64,000 nucleotides of DNA, taken from an uncultured Acidobacteriota bacterium (GTDB lineage: Bacteria; Acidobacteriota; UBA6911; CAINFC01). Numbering within the stretch: position 1 is the stretch's first letter; every line of letters starts with the position of its first letter. The DNA lies in assembly GCA_903847975.1 (NCBI GenBank), contig CAINFC010000251.1:39801-103800 (forward strand), in the 5' to 3' direction. The notes under the pieces are model-generated. The model made no database searches. It worked only from the letters and a program-made list of their open reading frames with translations, and was not told the origin of the DNA. The position numbers were made by a program, and so were the translations under genes. Positions 17,156 through 25,723 of the stretch are shown piece by piece.

Positions 17156-18892
17156 CTACTCTTCGATACGGTAGAGGATGCCGCGCCCGGAATCCAATCC
17201 GATCTGCCCTCCGTGGATAAGAGTCCGGGTTGCATCCGGGACATTCAGTATTCCCGGAATCTCCAGCCGCCGGCAGTAGGATTCGGCAAAGGAGCCTTCG
17301 CCGCCCTCCTCGGTGACCAGGGCCGCCGGGCGGGTCTCCGAAGAGAGCAAGGGCGCCTCCAGCCTTTTAAGCACCAGGACGTCTCCTTCCTCCAGCCGGC
17401 CGAGCGCCTGCCCGGTCCCCTCCGCCAGAAAGACGCGGCCCGTCCGCCGGACCGCGGGTCCCACACCGTGACCACGAAGAAAAACGTGCCCGAGAACCTC
17501 CACCTGGATGGCGTTGGTGCTCCCTTTGGCCGATACCGGCAGCCCGGCGGTAATCACCACCAGGTCTCCCGTCGAGACCAGCCCCGAGCGGAGGGCCAGC
17601 GGCGTGACCCCGGCCGTCAGGAAATCGTCCGCCTCCTCCGGTCCCGCCAGCAGCGGGAACACGCCCCAGGAGAGCGCCAGGCGGCGGCGGGCCTCCGCCG
17701 TGCGGGTGACGGCCAGAATGGGCGCTTTCGGCTTATAGCGGGACATCAGCCGCGCCGTGCGCCCCGAATCAGTCAGAACCACAATTCCCCCGGCTCCCAG
17801 CTCCGCGGACATCCGGCAGGTGGCCTCGGAGATGGAATTGACCACGTTGCGCGGAAAGCTGTATTCCGGGCTTGGCCGGCTGTGCAGCAGAACCTCCGCC
17901 GCCCGGCAGATCCGGCTCATCATGGACACCGCTTCCACCGGGTACTGCCCGGTAGCCGTTTCCCCGGAAAGCATGACGGCGTCGGTTCCGTCCAGGATCG
18001 CATTGGCCACATCCGAAACCTCCGCCCGCGTGGGAGTCGGATTCCGTATCATGGAGTCCAGCATCTGGGTAGCGGTAATGACCGGCTTGCTCATCCGATT
18101 GCAGATGCGGATGATTTCTTTCTGCACCAGGGGCACCTGCTCCAGCGGCGATTCCACGCCCAGGTCGCCGCGGGCCACCATGGCCCCGTCGGCAGCCGTC
18201 AGGATGGCCTCCAGGTGCTCAATGGCATCCCGCATCTCGATTTTTGCCAGGACCGGAACAGCCCGCCTCTCCGCCGCCAGGAGCTGCCGGAGCTCCGCCA
18301 GGTCCTCCGGCCGCCGCACGAAGGACAGGGCGATGAAATCCACACCCAGCTTCAAGCCGAAAAGAGCGTCCTCCCTGTCTTTTTCGGTCATGGCGGAAAC
18401 ATGCAGCCGGGAGTCGGGAAAGTTGACCCCCTTGTGCGATTTCACCAATCCACCCACCTGGACTTGGCATAGCACTTCGCTCCCCTGCACCTTTTCCACA
18501 CAGAGCCGCATCAGACCGTCCTCTATGAGAACCGGTTCCCCCGGCTTCAAATCATCCGCCAGCTGCGGATAGGAGATGGAAAGAATTTCCGGGGAACAGG
18601 GCGCCGGAGCCCCGGTCAGCCGGATCCGGTCTCCCGCCCGGATCGGAATTCCCTCCCCGGGAATTTCCCCGACGCGGATCTTCGGACCGCACAGGTCCTG
18701 CAGGATCGCCAGCGGTGCGTCCATTTCCGCGGAAATCCGGCGGAGGAGATGGAAGACCTCCGCATGCATGGCATGCGTTCCATGGGAGAAATTGAGCCGG
18801 GCGACATTCATTCCCGCCTCCACCATGGCGCGGATGGTTCCCTCCCGGCTGCATGCCGGTCCGATCGTACATACGATTTTTGTTTTTTTCAT
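17156..18892 (-). CDS. pyk: Pyruvate kinase with extra C-terminal PEP-utilising-like domain
   Basis: Converts phosphoenolpyruvate and ADP to pyruvate and ATP. At 578 residues it has the long Bacillus-type layout: catalytic barrel starting KTKIVCTIGPACSREG, NFSHGTHAMH, the active-site signature IEMRDAIEHLEAILTAADG (K of the AKIE block), then MVARGDLGVE and ATQMLDSMIRNPTPTRAEV. The C-terminal allosteric domain runs to about residue 460. The remaining ~110 residues resemble the phosphohistidine domain of PEP synthases, but the TSH phosphoacceptor motif reads GSF near residue 534, so this extra domain should not be phosphorylatable. A ribosome site AGGAGA precedes the ATG. It is divergent from deoB. 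Confidence 0.94.
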   Translation of the reverse strand: MKKTKIVCTIGPACSREGTIRAMVEAGMNVARLNFSHGTHAMHAEVFHLLRRISAEMDAPLAILQDLCGPKIRVGEIPGEGIPIRAGDRIRLTGAPAPCSPEILSISYPQLADDLKPGEPVLIEDGLMRLCVEKVQGSEVLCQVQVGGLVKSHKGVNFPDSRLHVSAMTEKDREDALFGLKLGVDFIALSFVRRPEDLAELRQLLAAERRAVPVLAKIEMRDAIEHLEAILTAADGAMVARGDLGVESPLEQVPLVQKEIIRICNRMSKPVITATQMLDSMIRNPTPTRAEVSDVANAILDGTDAVMLSGETATGQYPVEAVSMMSRICRAAEVLLHSRPSPEYSFPRNVVNSISEATCRMSAELGAGGIVVLTDSGRTARLMSRYKPKAPILAVTRTAEARRRLALSWGVFPLLAGPEEADDFLTAGVTPLALRSGLVSTGDLVVITAGLPVSAKGSTNAIQVEVLGHVFLRGHGVGPAVRRTGRVFLAEGTGQALGRLEEGDVLVLKRLEAPLLSSETRPAALVTEEGGEGSFAESYCRRLEIPGILNVPDATRTLIHGGQIGLDSGRGILYRIEE

Positions 18893-18924
18893 GACGAGCT
18901 CTCCTGTGTTTCCCTGCGTCTGTC

Positions 18925-18953
18925 ATTCTATCCCAGCCGCTGCCGGCCGTCGA
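18925..18953 (-). promoter_or_regulatory. Predicted sigma-70-type promoter for pyk
   Basis: Read on the minus strand: -35 TCGACG (18948-18953), 17-bp spacer, -10 TAGAAT (18925-18930), about 33 bp before the pyk ATG. The -10 is 5/6 and the -35 is 4/6 to consensus. Confidence 0.45.
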
Positions 18954-18974
18954 CCGCACCTCACCGGCCGTTTC

Positions 18975-19003
18975 TTGATCCGATCCGCGATGCCTGATAT
19001 AGT
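18975..19003 (+). promoter_or_regulatory. Predicted sigma-70-type promoter for deoB
   Basis: -35 TTGATC (18975-18980), exact 17-bp spacer, -10 TATAGT (18998-19003). Transcription would start near 19010, giving a leader of about 11 nt that is little more than the ribosome site GGGAGG before the ATG at 19021. It is arranged back to back with the pyk promoter. Confidence 0.55.
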
Positions 19004-19020
19004 AGCTGCGGGAGGGCAGA

Positions 19021-20187
19021 ATGGCATTCGAAAGATTTATCCTGATCGTTCTGGACAGCGTGGGAATCGGGGCCATGCCGGATGCCGGCCGGTTCGGCGA
19101 CCTGGGCGCGGATACCCTGGGCCATATCCTGGAACAGTGTCCGGTGGAACTGCCTCACCTCGCCCGCCTGGGCCTGGGCAATATCCGCTCCTTCCCCGGT
19201 CTACCCCCATGCCCCAGGCCGCTGGCGTGCTTCGGCATGGCCGCCCTGGCATCCAACGGCAAGGACACCACCTGCGGCCACTGGGAAATCGCGGGGATTA
19301 TCCTGGAAAAGCCTTTCCCTACCTATCCCCGGGGATTTCCTCCGGAAATCATGAATCCCTTCGAAAAAGCCATCGGCCGGACCACGCTGGGAAACTATCC
19401 CGCTTCCGGAACGGAAATCATCGCCCTGCTCGGGGAAGAGCATATGCGCACCGGGCAGCCGATCGTGTACACTTCCGCCGACAGCGTGTTCCAGGTGGCG
19501 GCCCATGAAGAGGTGATTCCCCTTGGGGAGCAGTATCGCATTTGCCGGGTGGCGCGGGAGCTTCTCCGCGGCCCCCACGAAGTGGGCCGGGTTATCGCCC
19601 GCCCCTTTACCGGCTCTCCGGGCGCGTTCCGGCGAACCGCCGGGCGCAAGGATTTTGCCGTCCCCCCCCCGCGGGCCACCGTCCTGGATCAGCTGAAGGC
19701 CTCCGGTCTGGCGGTTGCCGGGGTGGGCAAGATCGCCTCGATCTACTGCGACCAGGGCATCACCCGGGAGCACAAGACATCCGACAACCACGCGGGAATC
19801 GAGGGAACCCTGGCAATGATGCGGGAAGTGGAGCGCGGCCTGATCTTTACCAACCTGGTGGATTTCGACATGCTCTACGGCCACCGCAACGATGCCCCGG
19901 GCTATGCGGCCGCCCTGGCCGCATTCGACGCCCGGCTCCCGGAGCTGCAAGCCGCTTTACAGCCCGGCGATTGCATGCTCCTCACCGCAGACCACGGCTG
20001 CGATCCGACCACGCCCGGCACGGACCACACCCGGGAATACGTGCCCATCCTGGCTTTCGGACCGCGGGTGCCCGGCGGGCGGTCTCTGGGCAGGCGCGAT
20101 TCACTGGCCGACATCGGCCAGACCCTGGCGCAGAACTTCGGCCTTCGCCTGGATTCCGGTTCCAGCTTCCTTTCCGCGCTGCTGTGA
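19021..20187 (+). CDS. deoB: Phosphopentomutase
   Basis: Interconverts (deoxy)ribose-1-phosphate and -5-phosphate, feeding the sugar of nucleosides into the pentose phosphate pathway. The 388-residue protein belongs to the alkaline-phosphatase superfamily and uses two Mn2+. Metal ligands and signatures: [17 protein letters not shown] at residues 6-22, [13 protein letters not shown] with the threonine that is phosphorylated, [15 protein letters not shown], and [20 protein letters not shown]. The start has an excellent GGGAGGG site. It works downstream of the purine nucleoside phosphorylase encoded 4.6 kb to the left. Confidence 0.97.
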   Translation: MAFERFILIVLDSVGIGAMPDAGRFGDLGADTLGHILEQCPVELPHLARLGLGNIRSFPGLPPCPRPLACFGMAALASNGKDTTCGHWEIAGIILEKPFPTYPRGFPPEIMNPFEKAIGRTTLGNYPASGTEIIALLGEEHMRTGQPIVYTSADSVFQVAAHEEVIPLGEQYRICRVARELLRGPHEVGRVIARPFTGSPGAFRRTAGRKDFAVPPPRATVLDQLKASGLAVAGVGKIASIYCDQGITREHKTSDNHAGIEGTLAMMREVERGLIFTNLVDFDMLYGHRNDAPGYAAALAAFDARLPELQAALQPGDCMLLTADHGCDPTTPGTDHTREYVPILAFGPRVPGGRSLGRRDSLADIGQTLAQNFGLRLDSGSSFLSALL

Positions 20188-20202
20188 AGCGCCGGCTGCC
20201 GG

Positions 20203-21351
20203 TCAGGCGAGGGGAGGAATTTCCATCCAGCGGCGCTCGGACCAGCTTTGCAGGGCAACCTCCGCCAGCTGCACCCCCTTGGCGCCTTCCAGCAGATTCC
20301 AGCGATAGGGGGCGTCGATGGCTACATGGCGCAGGAAAAGCTCCCACTGGGCTTTGAAGGCATTCTCATAGTTACGGTTGTTGGGGACCTCCTGCCAGCC
20401 GGAAAAGTAGTCGATCGGACTTTCCTCGTCCGGATTCCACACCGGCCTTGGCGTGGCGGCATCCGGCTGCACCCAGCAGCGCCGCAGCCCGGCCACGGCC
20501 GAACCGAGGGTTCCATCAACATGCAGGGTGAGCAGGTCATCCCGACGCACGCGGACGCACCAGGAGGAATTGAAATGCACCAGGACCTTGTTCTCCAGCT
20601 CGAATGTGGCATAGGCAGCGTCGTCGGCAGTGCAGGCAAACGCGCGCCCCTGTTCGTCGACCCTCTCCGGGATGTGCGTCGCCCCGACCGCGGAGACCGC
20701 CTTAATCCCGCCGAAAAGGTCGTGGATGATGTACCGCCAATGGGCAAACATGTCCAGAATCAGGCTGCCGCCCTCCTCCCGCCGGTAATTCCAGGAAGGC
20801 CGCTGGCAGGGCTGCTGCTTGCCGTCAAACACCCAGTATCCGAATTCGCCCCGCACGGAAAGAATCCGGCCAAAGAAACCGCTGTCCCGCAAATAGCGCA
20901 GCTTCATCAGGCCGGGAAGCCAAAGCTTGTCCTGGACCACACCATGCTTCACCCCCGCCTTCTCGGCCTCCTGGTAAAGCCCCAGGGCATCCCTGGCATT
21001 GGTGGCCGTAGGCTTTTCGCAGTAAATGTGCTTGCCGGCCCGGATGGCCCGGCGGACCGCATCCACCCGCAAATCGGTCACCTGGGCATCGAAATAGATC
21101 GAATAGGCGGGATCGGACAGGCAGGCATCCAGGTCGGTACTATAATATTCGAGCTGGTTGGCTTTTGCCAGGAGAGCGAGCCTGGCGGCATTGCGCCCGA
21201 CCAGGATCACTTCGGGCATCAGCACCTCCTCCGGGCCCAGGGGAAGCCCGCCTTGCCTGCGTATGGCCAATAGAGAGCGGACCAGGTGCTGATTGGCTCC
21301 CATCCGGCCGGTTACCCCATTCATGATAATTCCGATTTTCCTGGTATTCAA
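20203..21351 (-). CDS. Gfo/Idh/MocA family oxidoreductase
   Basis: A 382-residue NAD(P)-dependent sugar dehydrogenase. The N-terminal Rossmann part begins MNTRKIGIIMNGVTGRMGANQ, and the family motif A-G-K-H-I-Y-C-E-K-P (residues ~104-113) carries the conserved EKP lysine. The C-terminal alpha/beta domain contains SLILDMFAHWRYIIHDLFGG, whose D-x3-H arrangement is typical of the catalytic region. It lies 12 nt downstream of fcl on the same strand, so it is probably part of the gmd-fcl transcript. It might modify a nucleotide sugar or act in a separate sugar pathway; the substrate is unknown. Confidence 0.85.
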   Translation of the reverse strand: MNTRKIGIIMNGVTGRMGANQHLVRSLLAIRRQGGLPLGPEEVLMPEVILVGRNAARLALLAKANQLEYYSTDLDACLSDPAYSIYFDAQVTDLRVDAVRRAIRAGKHIYCEKPTATNARDALGLYQEAEKAGVKHGVVQDKLWLPGLMKLRYLRDSGFFGRILSVRGEFGYWVFDGKQQPCQRPSWNYRREEGGSLILDMFAHWRYIIHDLFGGIKAVSAVGATHIPERVDEQGRAFACTADDAAYATFELENKVLVHFNSSWCVRVRRDDLLTLHVDGTLGSAVAGLRRCWVQPDAATPRPVWNPDEESPIDYFSGWQEVPNNRNYENAFKAQWELFLRHVAIDAPYRWNLLEGAKGVQLAEVALQSWSERRWMEIPPLA

Positions 21352-21363
21352 AGCGTATTCCTC

Positions 21364-22329
21364 CTATTGAATTGAGCCCGCTGCAAGGCGTTGTAAAAAA
21401 TCTCCATAAGCGATTTTGATCCCTTCCTCCAATGGGGTTTTGGGAGACCAGCCGAAAGCTCGCATGCGGCTGCTGTCCAGTATTTTCCGCATGGTTCCGT
21501 CCGGCCGCGTGGGATCACATACCATTGGTCCGGAAAATCCCACGACGCGGGCGGTAAGCGCCGTCAGGTCCCGGATGCTGATTTCCTCTCCTGCCCCGAT
21601 ATTAATAAAAGGGCACCCCGTCCCCGCCAGGTCTCCGTAAGATAAATGCTCCAGCAGATAAAGGCAAGCCTCCGCCAGATCGTCCACATACAGAAATTCC
21701 CTCAGCGGGCTTCCGGTACCCCAGATCACGATCTCCTTCTCCTGCCGCACCTTGGCCCAGTGGCATTTGCGAATCAAAGCCGGCAGCACGTGGCTGTTTT
21801 CCGGGTCGTAATTATCCTGGATGCCATACAGGTTACAGGGCATGGCAGCAATAAAATCGCAGCCGAACTGCCGGGCGTAATATTCGCACATTTTCAATCC
21901 GGAAATTTTTGCCAGGGCATAGGCTTCATTGGTTCGTTCCAGGTAGCCCGAGAGCAGATGCTCTTCCCTCAGGGGCTGCGGGGCTTCTTTCGGGTAGATA
22001 CAGGAGCTTCCCAGGAAAAGCAGTTTTTTTACTCCGATCCGATAGGCACCATGAATCAGGTTGCATGCGATCATCAGGTTGTCATAAAGGAAATCCGCCG
22101 GGTAGGAATGATTGGCGAGAATACCGCCGACTCGGGCGGCAGCAATCATGATATATTCGGGCCGCTCCCTTTGCAGGAAATCCAACACCGCCTGCTGCTC
22201 CCGCAGGTCCAGTCCCGGATAGGGACGCTCCAAGATACTGCCGTAGCCGGCAGAGCGCAAACGACGTACGATGGCAGATCCGACCATGCCAAGGTGGCCG
22301 GCCACAAAGATTTTAGACTGCCTGTCCAT
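21364..22329 (-). CDS. fcl: GDP-L-fucose synthase
   Basis: Epimerase-reductase that turns GDP-4-keto-6-deoxymannose into GDP-L-fucose with NADPH. The 321-residue SDR protein has the nucleotide loop VAGHLGMVGSAIVRRL, the AAARVGGILANHSYPADFLYDN segment (split here as AAARVGGI and NHSYPADFLYDN), the serine block FLGSSCIYPKEAPQP and the catalytic YALAK. MPCNLYGIQDNYDP and SHVLPALIRKCH are also standard. Its ATG shares one base with the gmd stop codon (TGATG), so translation is coupled. With gmd it provides GDP-fucose for surface polysaccharide, consistent with the glycosylphosphotransferase encoded divergently. Confidence 0.95.
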   Translation of the reverse strand: MDRQSKIFVAGHLGMVGSAIVRRLRSAGYGSILERPYPGLDLREQQAVLDFLQRERPEYIMIAAARVGGILANHSYPADFLYDNLMIACNLIHGAYRIGVKKLLFLGSSCIYPKEAPQPLREEHLLSGYLERTNEAYALAKISGLKMCEYYARQFGCDFIAAMPCNLYGIQDNYDPENSHVLPALIRKCHWAKVRQEKEIVIWGTGSPLREFLYVDDLAEACLYLLEHLSYGDLAGTGCPFINIGAGEEISIRDLTALTARVVGFSGPMVCDPTRPDGTMRKILDSSRMRAFGWSPKTPLEEGIKIAYGDFLQRLAAGSIQ

Positions 22330-23381
22330 CAGTTTTCCTCCCCCGGCAGCGGCACATGCAGGCGCCGGCAGTCGGCCCGAACCATGATCCTCACCAACTC
22401 GGCGAACGTCACTTCGGGCTCCCAGCCCAGTTTCGTTTTGGCTTTGGCAGGATCGCCGATGAGCAGATCCACCTCCGTGGGCCGGAAATACCGCGGATCC
22501 ACCCGGACCAGCACCCGGCCGCTGCAGGAATCCACGCCGACCTCCTCCACTCCGCAACCTTTCCAGACCATGGAAATGCCCGCCTCCAGGAAGGCTTTCT
22601 CAACGAACTCCCTTACCGAGTGTGTTTCTCCGGTGGCCACTACGAAATCGTCCGGCTGCGGCTGCTGGACCATCATCCACATCATGCGCACATAATCCGG
22701 TGCGTACCCCCAATCCCGCTTGGCATCCATGTTTCCCATGTAAAGGCAGCTTTGGGTCCCGGCCAGGATCTGGGCAACCCCCATGGTGATCTTTCGGGTC
22801 ACAAACGTTTCTCCCCGGCGCGGAGATTCGTGGTTGAACAGAATTCCGTTGGAGGCATGCAGCCCGTAGGCTTCGCGATAATTGACCACCATCCAGTAGG
22901 CATAGAGTTTTGCCACGGCATAGGGGGACCGGGGATAAAACGGTGTTTTTTCCGTTTGAGGAATTTCCTGAACCCGGCCGAAAAGCTCGGAAGTGCTGGC
23001 CTGGTAGAAGCGTGTTTCGATACCGGTCTCTTTGATGGCATCCAGAAAGCGCAGCGTGCCCACGCCATCGACCTCGGCCGTGTACTCCGGCACCTCGAAG
23101 GACACTTTGACATGAGACTGGGCCGCCAGATTATAGATCTCATCCGGCCGGATTTTCTCCAGCAGCCGGTTGAGATTCGAGGAATCGGTCAGATCTCCGT
23201 AGTGCAGATACAGCTTTACATCCGGGTTGTGGGGATCGGTGTAAAGATGATCGATGCGGGCCGTGTTGAACTGGCTGGCCCGGCGGATAATCCCGTGAAC
23301 CTCGTACCCCTTTTCCAGCAGAAATTCCGCCAGGTAGGATCCGTCCTGGCCGGTAACTCCGGAAATCAAAGCCTTTTTCAT
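22329..23381 (-). CDS. gmd: GDP-mannose 4,6-dehydratase
   Basis: First committed step from GDP-mannose to GDP-fucose or GDP-rhamnose. The 350-residue extended SDR has [19 protein letters not shown] at the N-terminus, [18 protein letters not shown], the STSELFG segment and catalytic YAVAK in [30 protein letters not shown] and [13 protein letters not shown] are family hallmarks. It overlaps fcl by one base and precedes an oxidoreductase, so the three genes form one operon on the minus strand. Confidence 0.96.
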   Translation of the reverse strand: MKKALISGVTGQDGSYLAEFLLEKGYEVHGIIRRASQFNTARIDHLYTDPHNPDVKLYLHYGDLTDSSNLNRLLEKIRPDEIYNLAAQSHVKVSFEVPEYTAEVDGVGTLRFLDAIKETGIETRFYQASTSELFGRVQEIPQTEKTPFYPRSPYAVAKLYAYWMVVNYREAYGLHASNGILFNHESPRRGETFVTRKITMGVAQILAGTQSCLYMGNMDAKRDWGYAPDYVRMMWMMVQQPQPDDFVVATGETHSVREFVEKAFLEAGISMVWKGCGVEEVGVDSCSGRVLVRVDPRYFRPTEVDLLIGDPAKAKTKLGWEPEVTFAELVRIMVRADCRRLHVPLPGEEN

Positions 23382-23453
23382 GATTGCGTCCTTACATAAT
23401 GCCCCAAAGATTTCACCGGCGGGGATTCGGATGCATTCCCCGGAAAAAGGAGA

Positions 23454-23465
23454 AATGATATCATT
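23454..23465. promoter_or_regulatory. Perfect 12-bp palindrome in the gmd / glycosyltransferase divergent region
   Basis: AATGATATCATT is an exact inverted repeat inside an AT-rich patch of the 244-bp region between two divergent polysaccharide genes. A dimeric repressor or activator could bind here, but no regulator is encoded next to it and chance occurrence is possible. Confidence 0.3.
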
Positions 23466-23625
23466 AATATTTTCAGGAGGATGAAAAACATCCGTTCATC
23501 GGTTTTGCTGCTTCAGGCTCGGGGGCATGAGCAAGATTGTTTCGCCAGTCAGGCCATTCTCTGAAAAAGCGGGCGAGGAGAATGGATATCTTACTTTCTT
23601 TATAGGGACGATTCATCGCTGAAGT

Positions 23626-25122
23626 ATGTTGAAGCAACGATCCCGGTCCTACCAGTTTCTGCAGTTGAGCGGCGACATTCTCATCACTGCACTTTGCCTC
23701 CCCCTTGCCTACCTGCTCCGGCGTCAGCTGCCCTTGTGGATGCCGGACAGCATCGCGGAATTATTTCACCCGGAACTGCGTCCCCTGGAGCACTACCTGC
23801 TCCTGCTGGCGCTGATTTTGCCCGCCTGGGGAATCGCACTCTATTTTCACGGAGCGCACCGGCTGCTGCCGACCGAATCCGGCAAGGAGTATCTGCGCGG
23901 CCTGATCAACCTGGAAGTCACCGGGGCGTTCATTCTGGGATTCCTTTCCTTTATTTTAAGGCTGGACCTCAGCCGCCCAATCCTTTTTCTATTCCTGGTT
24001 CTCAACCTTCTGCTTCTCTGCCTGTACCGTCTTCTGGTGGCGTGGTTTATCCGCAGAAGGTCCTACCGGGACTTCCAGCTGCGCCGCATCGTCATCATCG
24101 GAACCAATGAAACCGCCCTTCGGATTGCGGATCGGATAAAAAAATACTGCTTTTACGGAATCAAGCTGGCCGGACACCTGACTTTTACGGGAGAGCTGCC
24201 ATCCGGCGGAGCGCAACCCCCGGAAGCGACCCCTTTTCCGCAAGCCAATAGGAAAAATACCGGCGGCAGCAGGATTCCCGTGCTTGGCTCCCTGGACGAT
24301 TTGGCCGACCTGGTCCGCCGGGAAGTGATCGATGAAGTGGTTTTTGTGGCCGAACCCAACCGGGACTGGCACCGCTTTCACGATGCCTTCCGCTTCTGCG
24401 AGGAACTGGGCCTTCGCATCCGCCTGGTGGCGGATATCTTCCCAAACTCCATTTCCCGGATCTCGATCGATCACCTGGACGGCATACCCCTGATTACCTT
24501 CGCCTCCACACCGGACCACGGCCTGGCCCTGGCCCTGAAGCGGCTGGTGGATGTTGCTGTCGGCTCTTTGGCATTGATTCTGAGCCTCCCGCTGCTGGCC
24601 CTCTCCGCGCTGCTGATCAAGCTTACCTCTCCGGGACCGGTCCTCTATCGTCAGATCCGATGCGGCCTGTACGGCCGCCGGTTCACCCTTTACAAATTCA
24701 GGTCCATGGTCGACGGCGCCGAGGATATCCTCTGGGAGATCCGGCATTTAAACGAAATGAGCGGACCGGTTTTTAAAATGCGGAATGATCCGCGGGTGAC
24801 CCCTCTCGGCCGATTTCTCCGCAAAGCCAGCATCGACGAGCTTCCTCAGCTATGGAACGTCCTACGGGGCGAGATGAGCCTGGTCGGACCCCGCGCCCCG
24901 CTGCCGGAGGAAGTCGCCGCCTATACCAACGGGCAGAGGCGCCGCCTGAGCGTCAAGCCGGGAATTACCTGCCTGTGGCAGGTTTCCGGCAGGAACCGGA
25001 TCGACTTTGAGCAGTGGATGCAGCTGGACCTCAAATATATCGATTCCTGGTCCATCTGGCTGGACTTGAAAATCCTGGCCAAGACGATTCCCACCGTCCT
25101 GCTGTGCCGGGGAGCCCATTAG
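23626..25122 (+). CDS. Polyprenyl glycosylphosphotransferase (initiating enzyme for surface polysaccharide)
   Basis: A 498-residue membrane protein of the WbaP/WcaJ type that transfers a sugar-1-phosphate from a nucleotide sugar to undecaprenyl phosphate. There are four hydrophobic helices in the first ~140 residues, a CoA-binding-like middle domain (RRIVIIGTNETALRIADR), and the catalytic sugar-transferase domain from about residue 305. The latter begins with KRLVDVAVGSLALILSLP, has the fifth hydrophobic segment, SPGPVLYRQIRCGLYGRRF, the YKFRSMV motif, and PLGRFLRKASIDELPQLWNV with the conserved DELPQ. It is divergent from the gmd-fcl operon, so the pair probably supports a fucose-containing exopolysaccharide or O-chain. 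No other glycosyltransferase is nearby. Confidence 0.92.
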   Translation: MLKQRSRSYQFLQLSGDILITALCLPLAYLLRRQLPLWMPDSIAELFHPELRPLEHYLLLLALILPAWGIALYFHGAHRLLPTESGKEYLRGLINLEVTGAFILGFLSFILRLDLSRPILFLFLVLNLLLLCLYRLLVAWFIRRRSYRDFQLRRIVIIGTNETALRIADRIKKYCFYGIKLAGHLTFTGELPSGGAQPPEATPFPQANRKNTGGSRIPVLGSLDDLADLVRREVIDEVVFVAEPNRDWHRFHDAFRFCEELGLRIRLVADIFPNSISRISIDHLDGIPLITFASTPDHGLALALKRLVDVAVGSLALILSLPLLALSALLIKLTSPGPVLYRQIRCGLYGRRFTLYKFRSMVDGAEDILWEIRHLNEMSGPVFKMRNDPRVTPLGRFLRKASIDELPQLWNVLRGEMSLVGPRAPLPEEVAAYTNGQRRRLSVKPGITCLWQVSGRNRIDFEQWMQLDLKYIDSWSIWLDLKILAKTIPTVLLCRGAH

Positions 25123-25260
25123 AGTTTTTCCTCTCGGGAGGCGGGGTGTCCCTCAACAGTGTTTTTCCTTGCGGCAGGCGAATCCGTTTTCCGAAAACCA
25201 ATACCTGCCACCGAAACTGGGGTAAGATTAGAATAAAATCACTAGATAGGAGCTTTGGCT

Positions 25261-25638
25261 ATGCCCATTTATGAATACCGCTGTAAAGCATGCTTTAAGG
25301 AAATGAGCTTTATCATTCTTTCCGCAGGCAAGGAGTCGGATTGCCGATGCAAATACTGCGGCAGCGACCAGCTGTCCATGCTGGTGAGCCGCTTTGCCAC
25401 CCCTCTTTCCGAGGAAAGCCGCCTGGAGCGCCTGGCCGACCCCAGCAACCTGAGCGGCCTGGATGAAAACGACCCGCAGAGCATGGCTCGCTTCATGAAG
25501 CGCATGGGGAAAGAGCTGGGAGAGGACATGGGCGGGGATATCGACCAGGCGGTTGAGGAAGCCATGCAGGAGGAAGGGGAAGGAGGCCCGGCGGGCGGAA
25601 AGGGCGGCACCCCCATGCCGGGCGCAGGGGAGTGGTAA
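25261..25638 (+). CDS. FmdB-family zinc-ribbon protein
   Basis: A 125-residue protein that starts with the FmdB signature MPIYEYRCKAC and a second pair, CRCKYCGS, giving a four-cysteine zinc ribbon in the first 40 residues. The rest is acidic and glycine-rich and low in complexity (EEAMQEEGEGGPAGGKGG). The family is widespread and named after a putative regulator in methylotroph formamidase operons; its role is not known. The start is the ATG at 25261, 8 nt after AGGAG. htrA follows after 85 bp on the same strand. Confidence 0.85.
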   Translation: MPIYEYRCKACFKEMSFIILSAGKESDCRCKYCGSDQLSMLVSRFATPLSEESRLERLADPSNLSGLDENDPQSMARFMKRMGKELGEDMGGDIDQAVEEAMQEEGEGGPAGGKGGTPMPGAGEW

Positions 25639-25660
25639 GAGAAAATCTTAATTCCGCCGG

Positions 25661-25684
25661 GGAACTATCCGCACGGTGCACCGT
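25661..25684 (+). promoter_or_regulatory. Candidate ECF-type promoter for htrA, overlapping a palindrome
   Basis: GGAAC (25661-25665), a 16-bp spacer and CGT (25682-25684) followed by AAAA match the general ECF pattern GGAAC-N16/17-CGT, 40 bp ahead of the htrA start. The last 12 bases, ACGGTGCACCGT (25673-25684), are also a perfect palindrome and could be an operator. Sigma-E control of degP/htrA is well known in Proteobacteria; applying it here is inference. Confidence 0.4.
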
Positions 25685-25723
25685 AAAACCAAGCGTAACA
25701 GGAAAATTGAAGCAGGAGGATAT

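Noticed and set aside
23527..23621. A 31-codon frame ahead of the glycosylphosphotransferase
   Set aside because: It has a G-rich stretch before the ATG but no other sign of being a gene. It could be a leader peptide, but nothing supports this beyond position.
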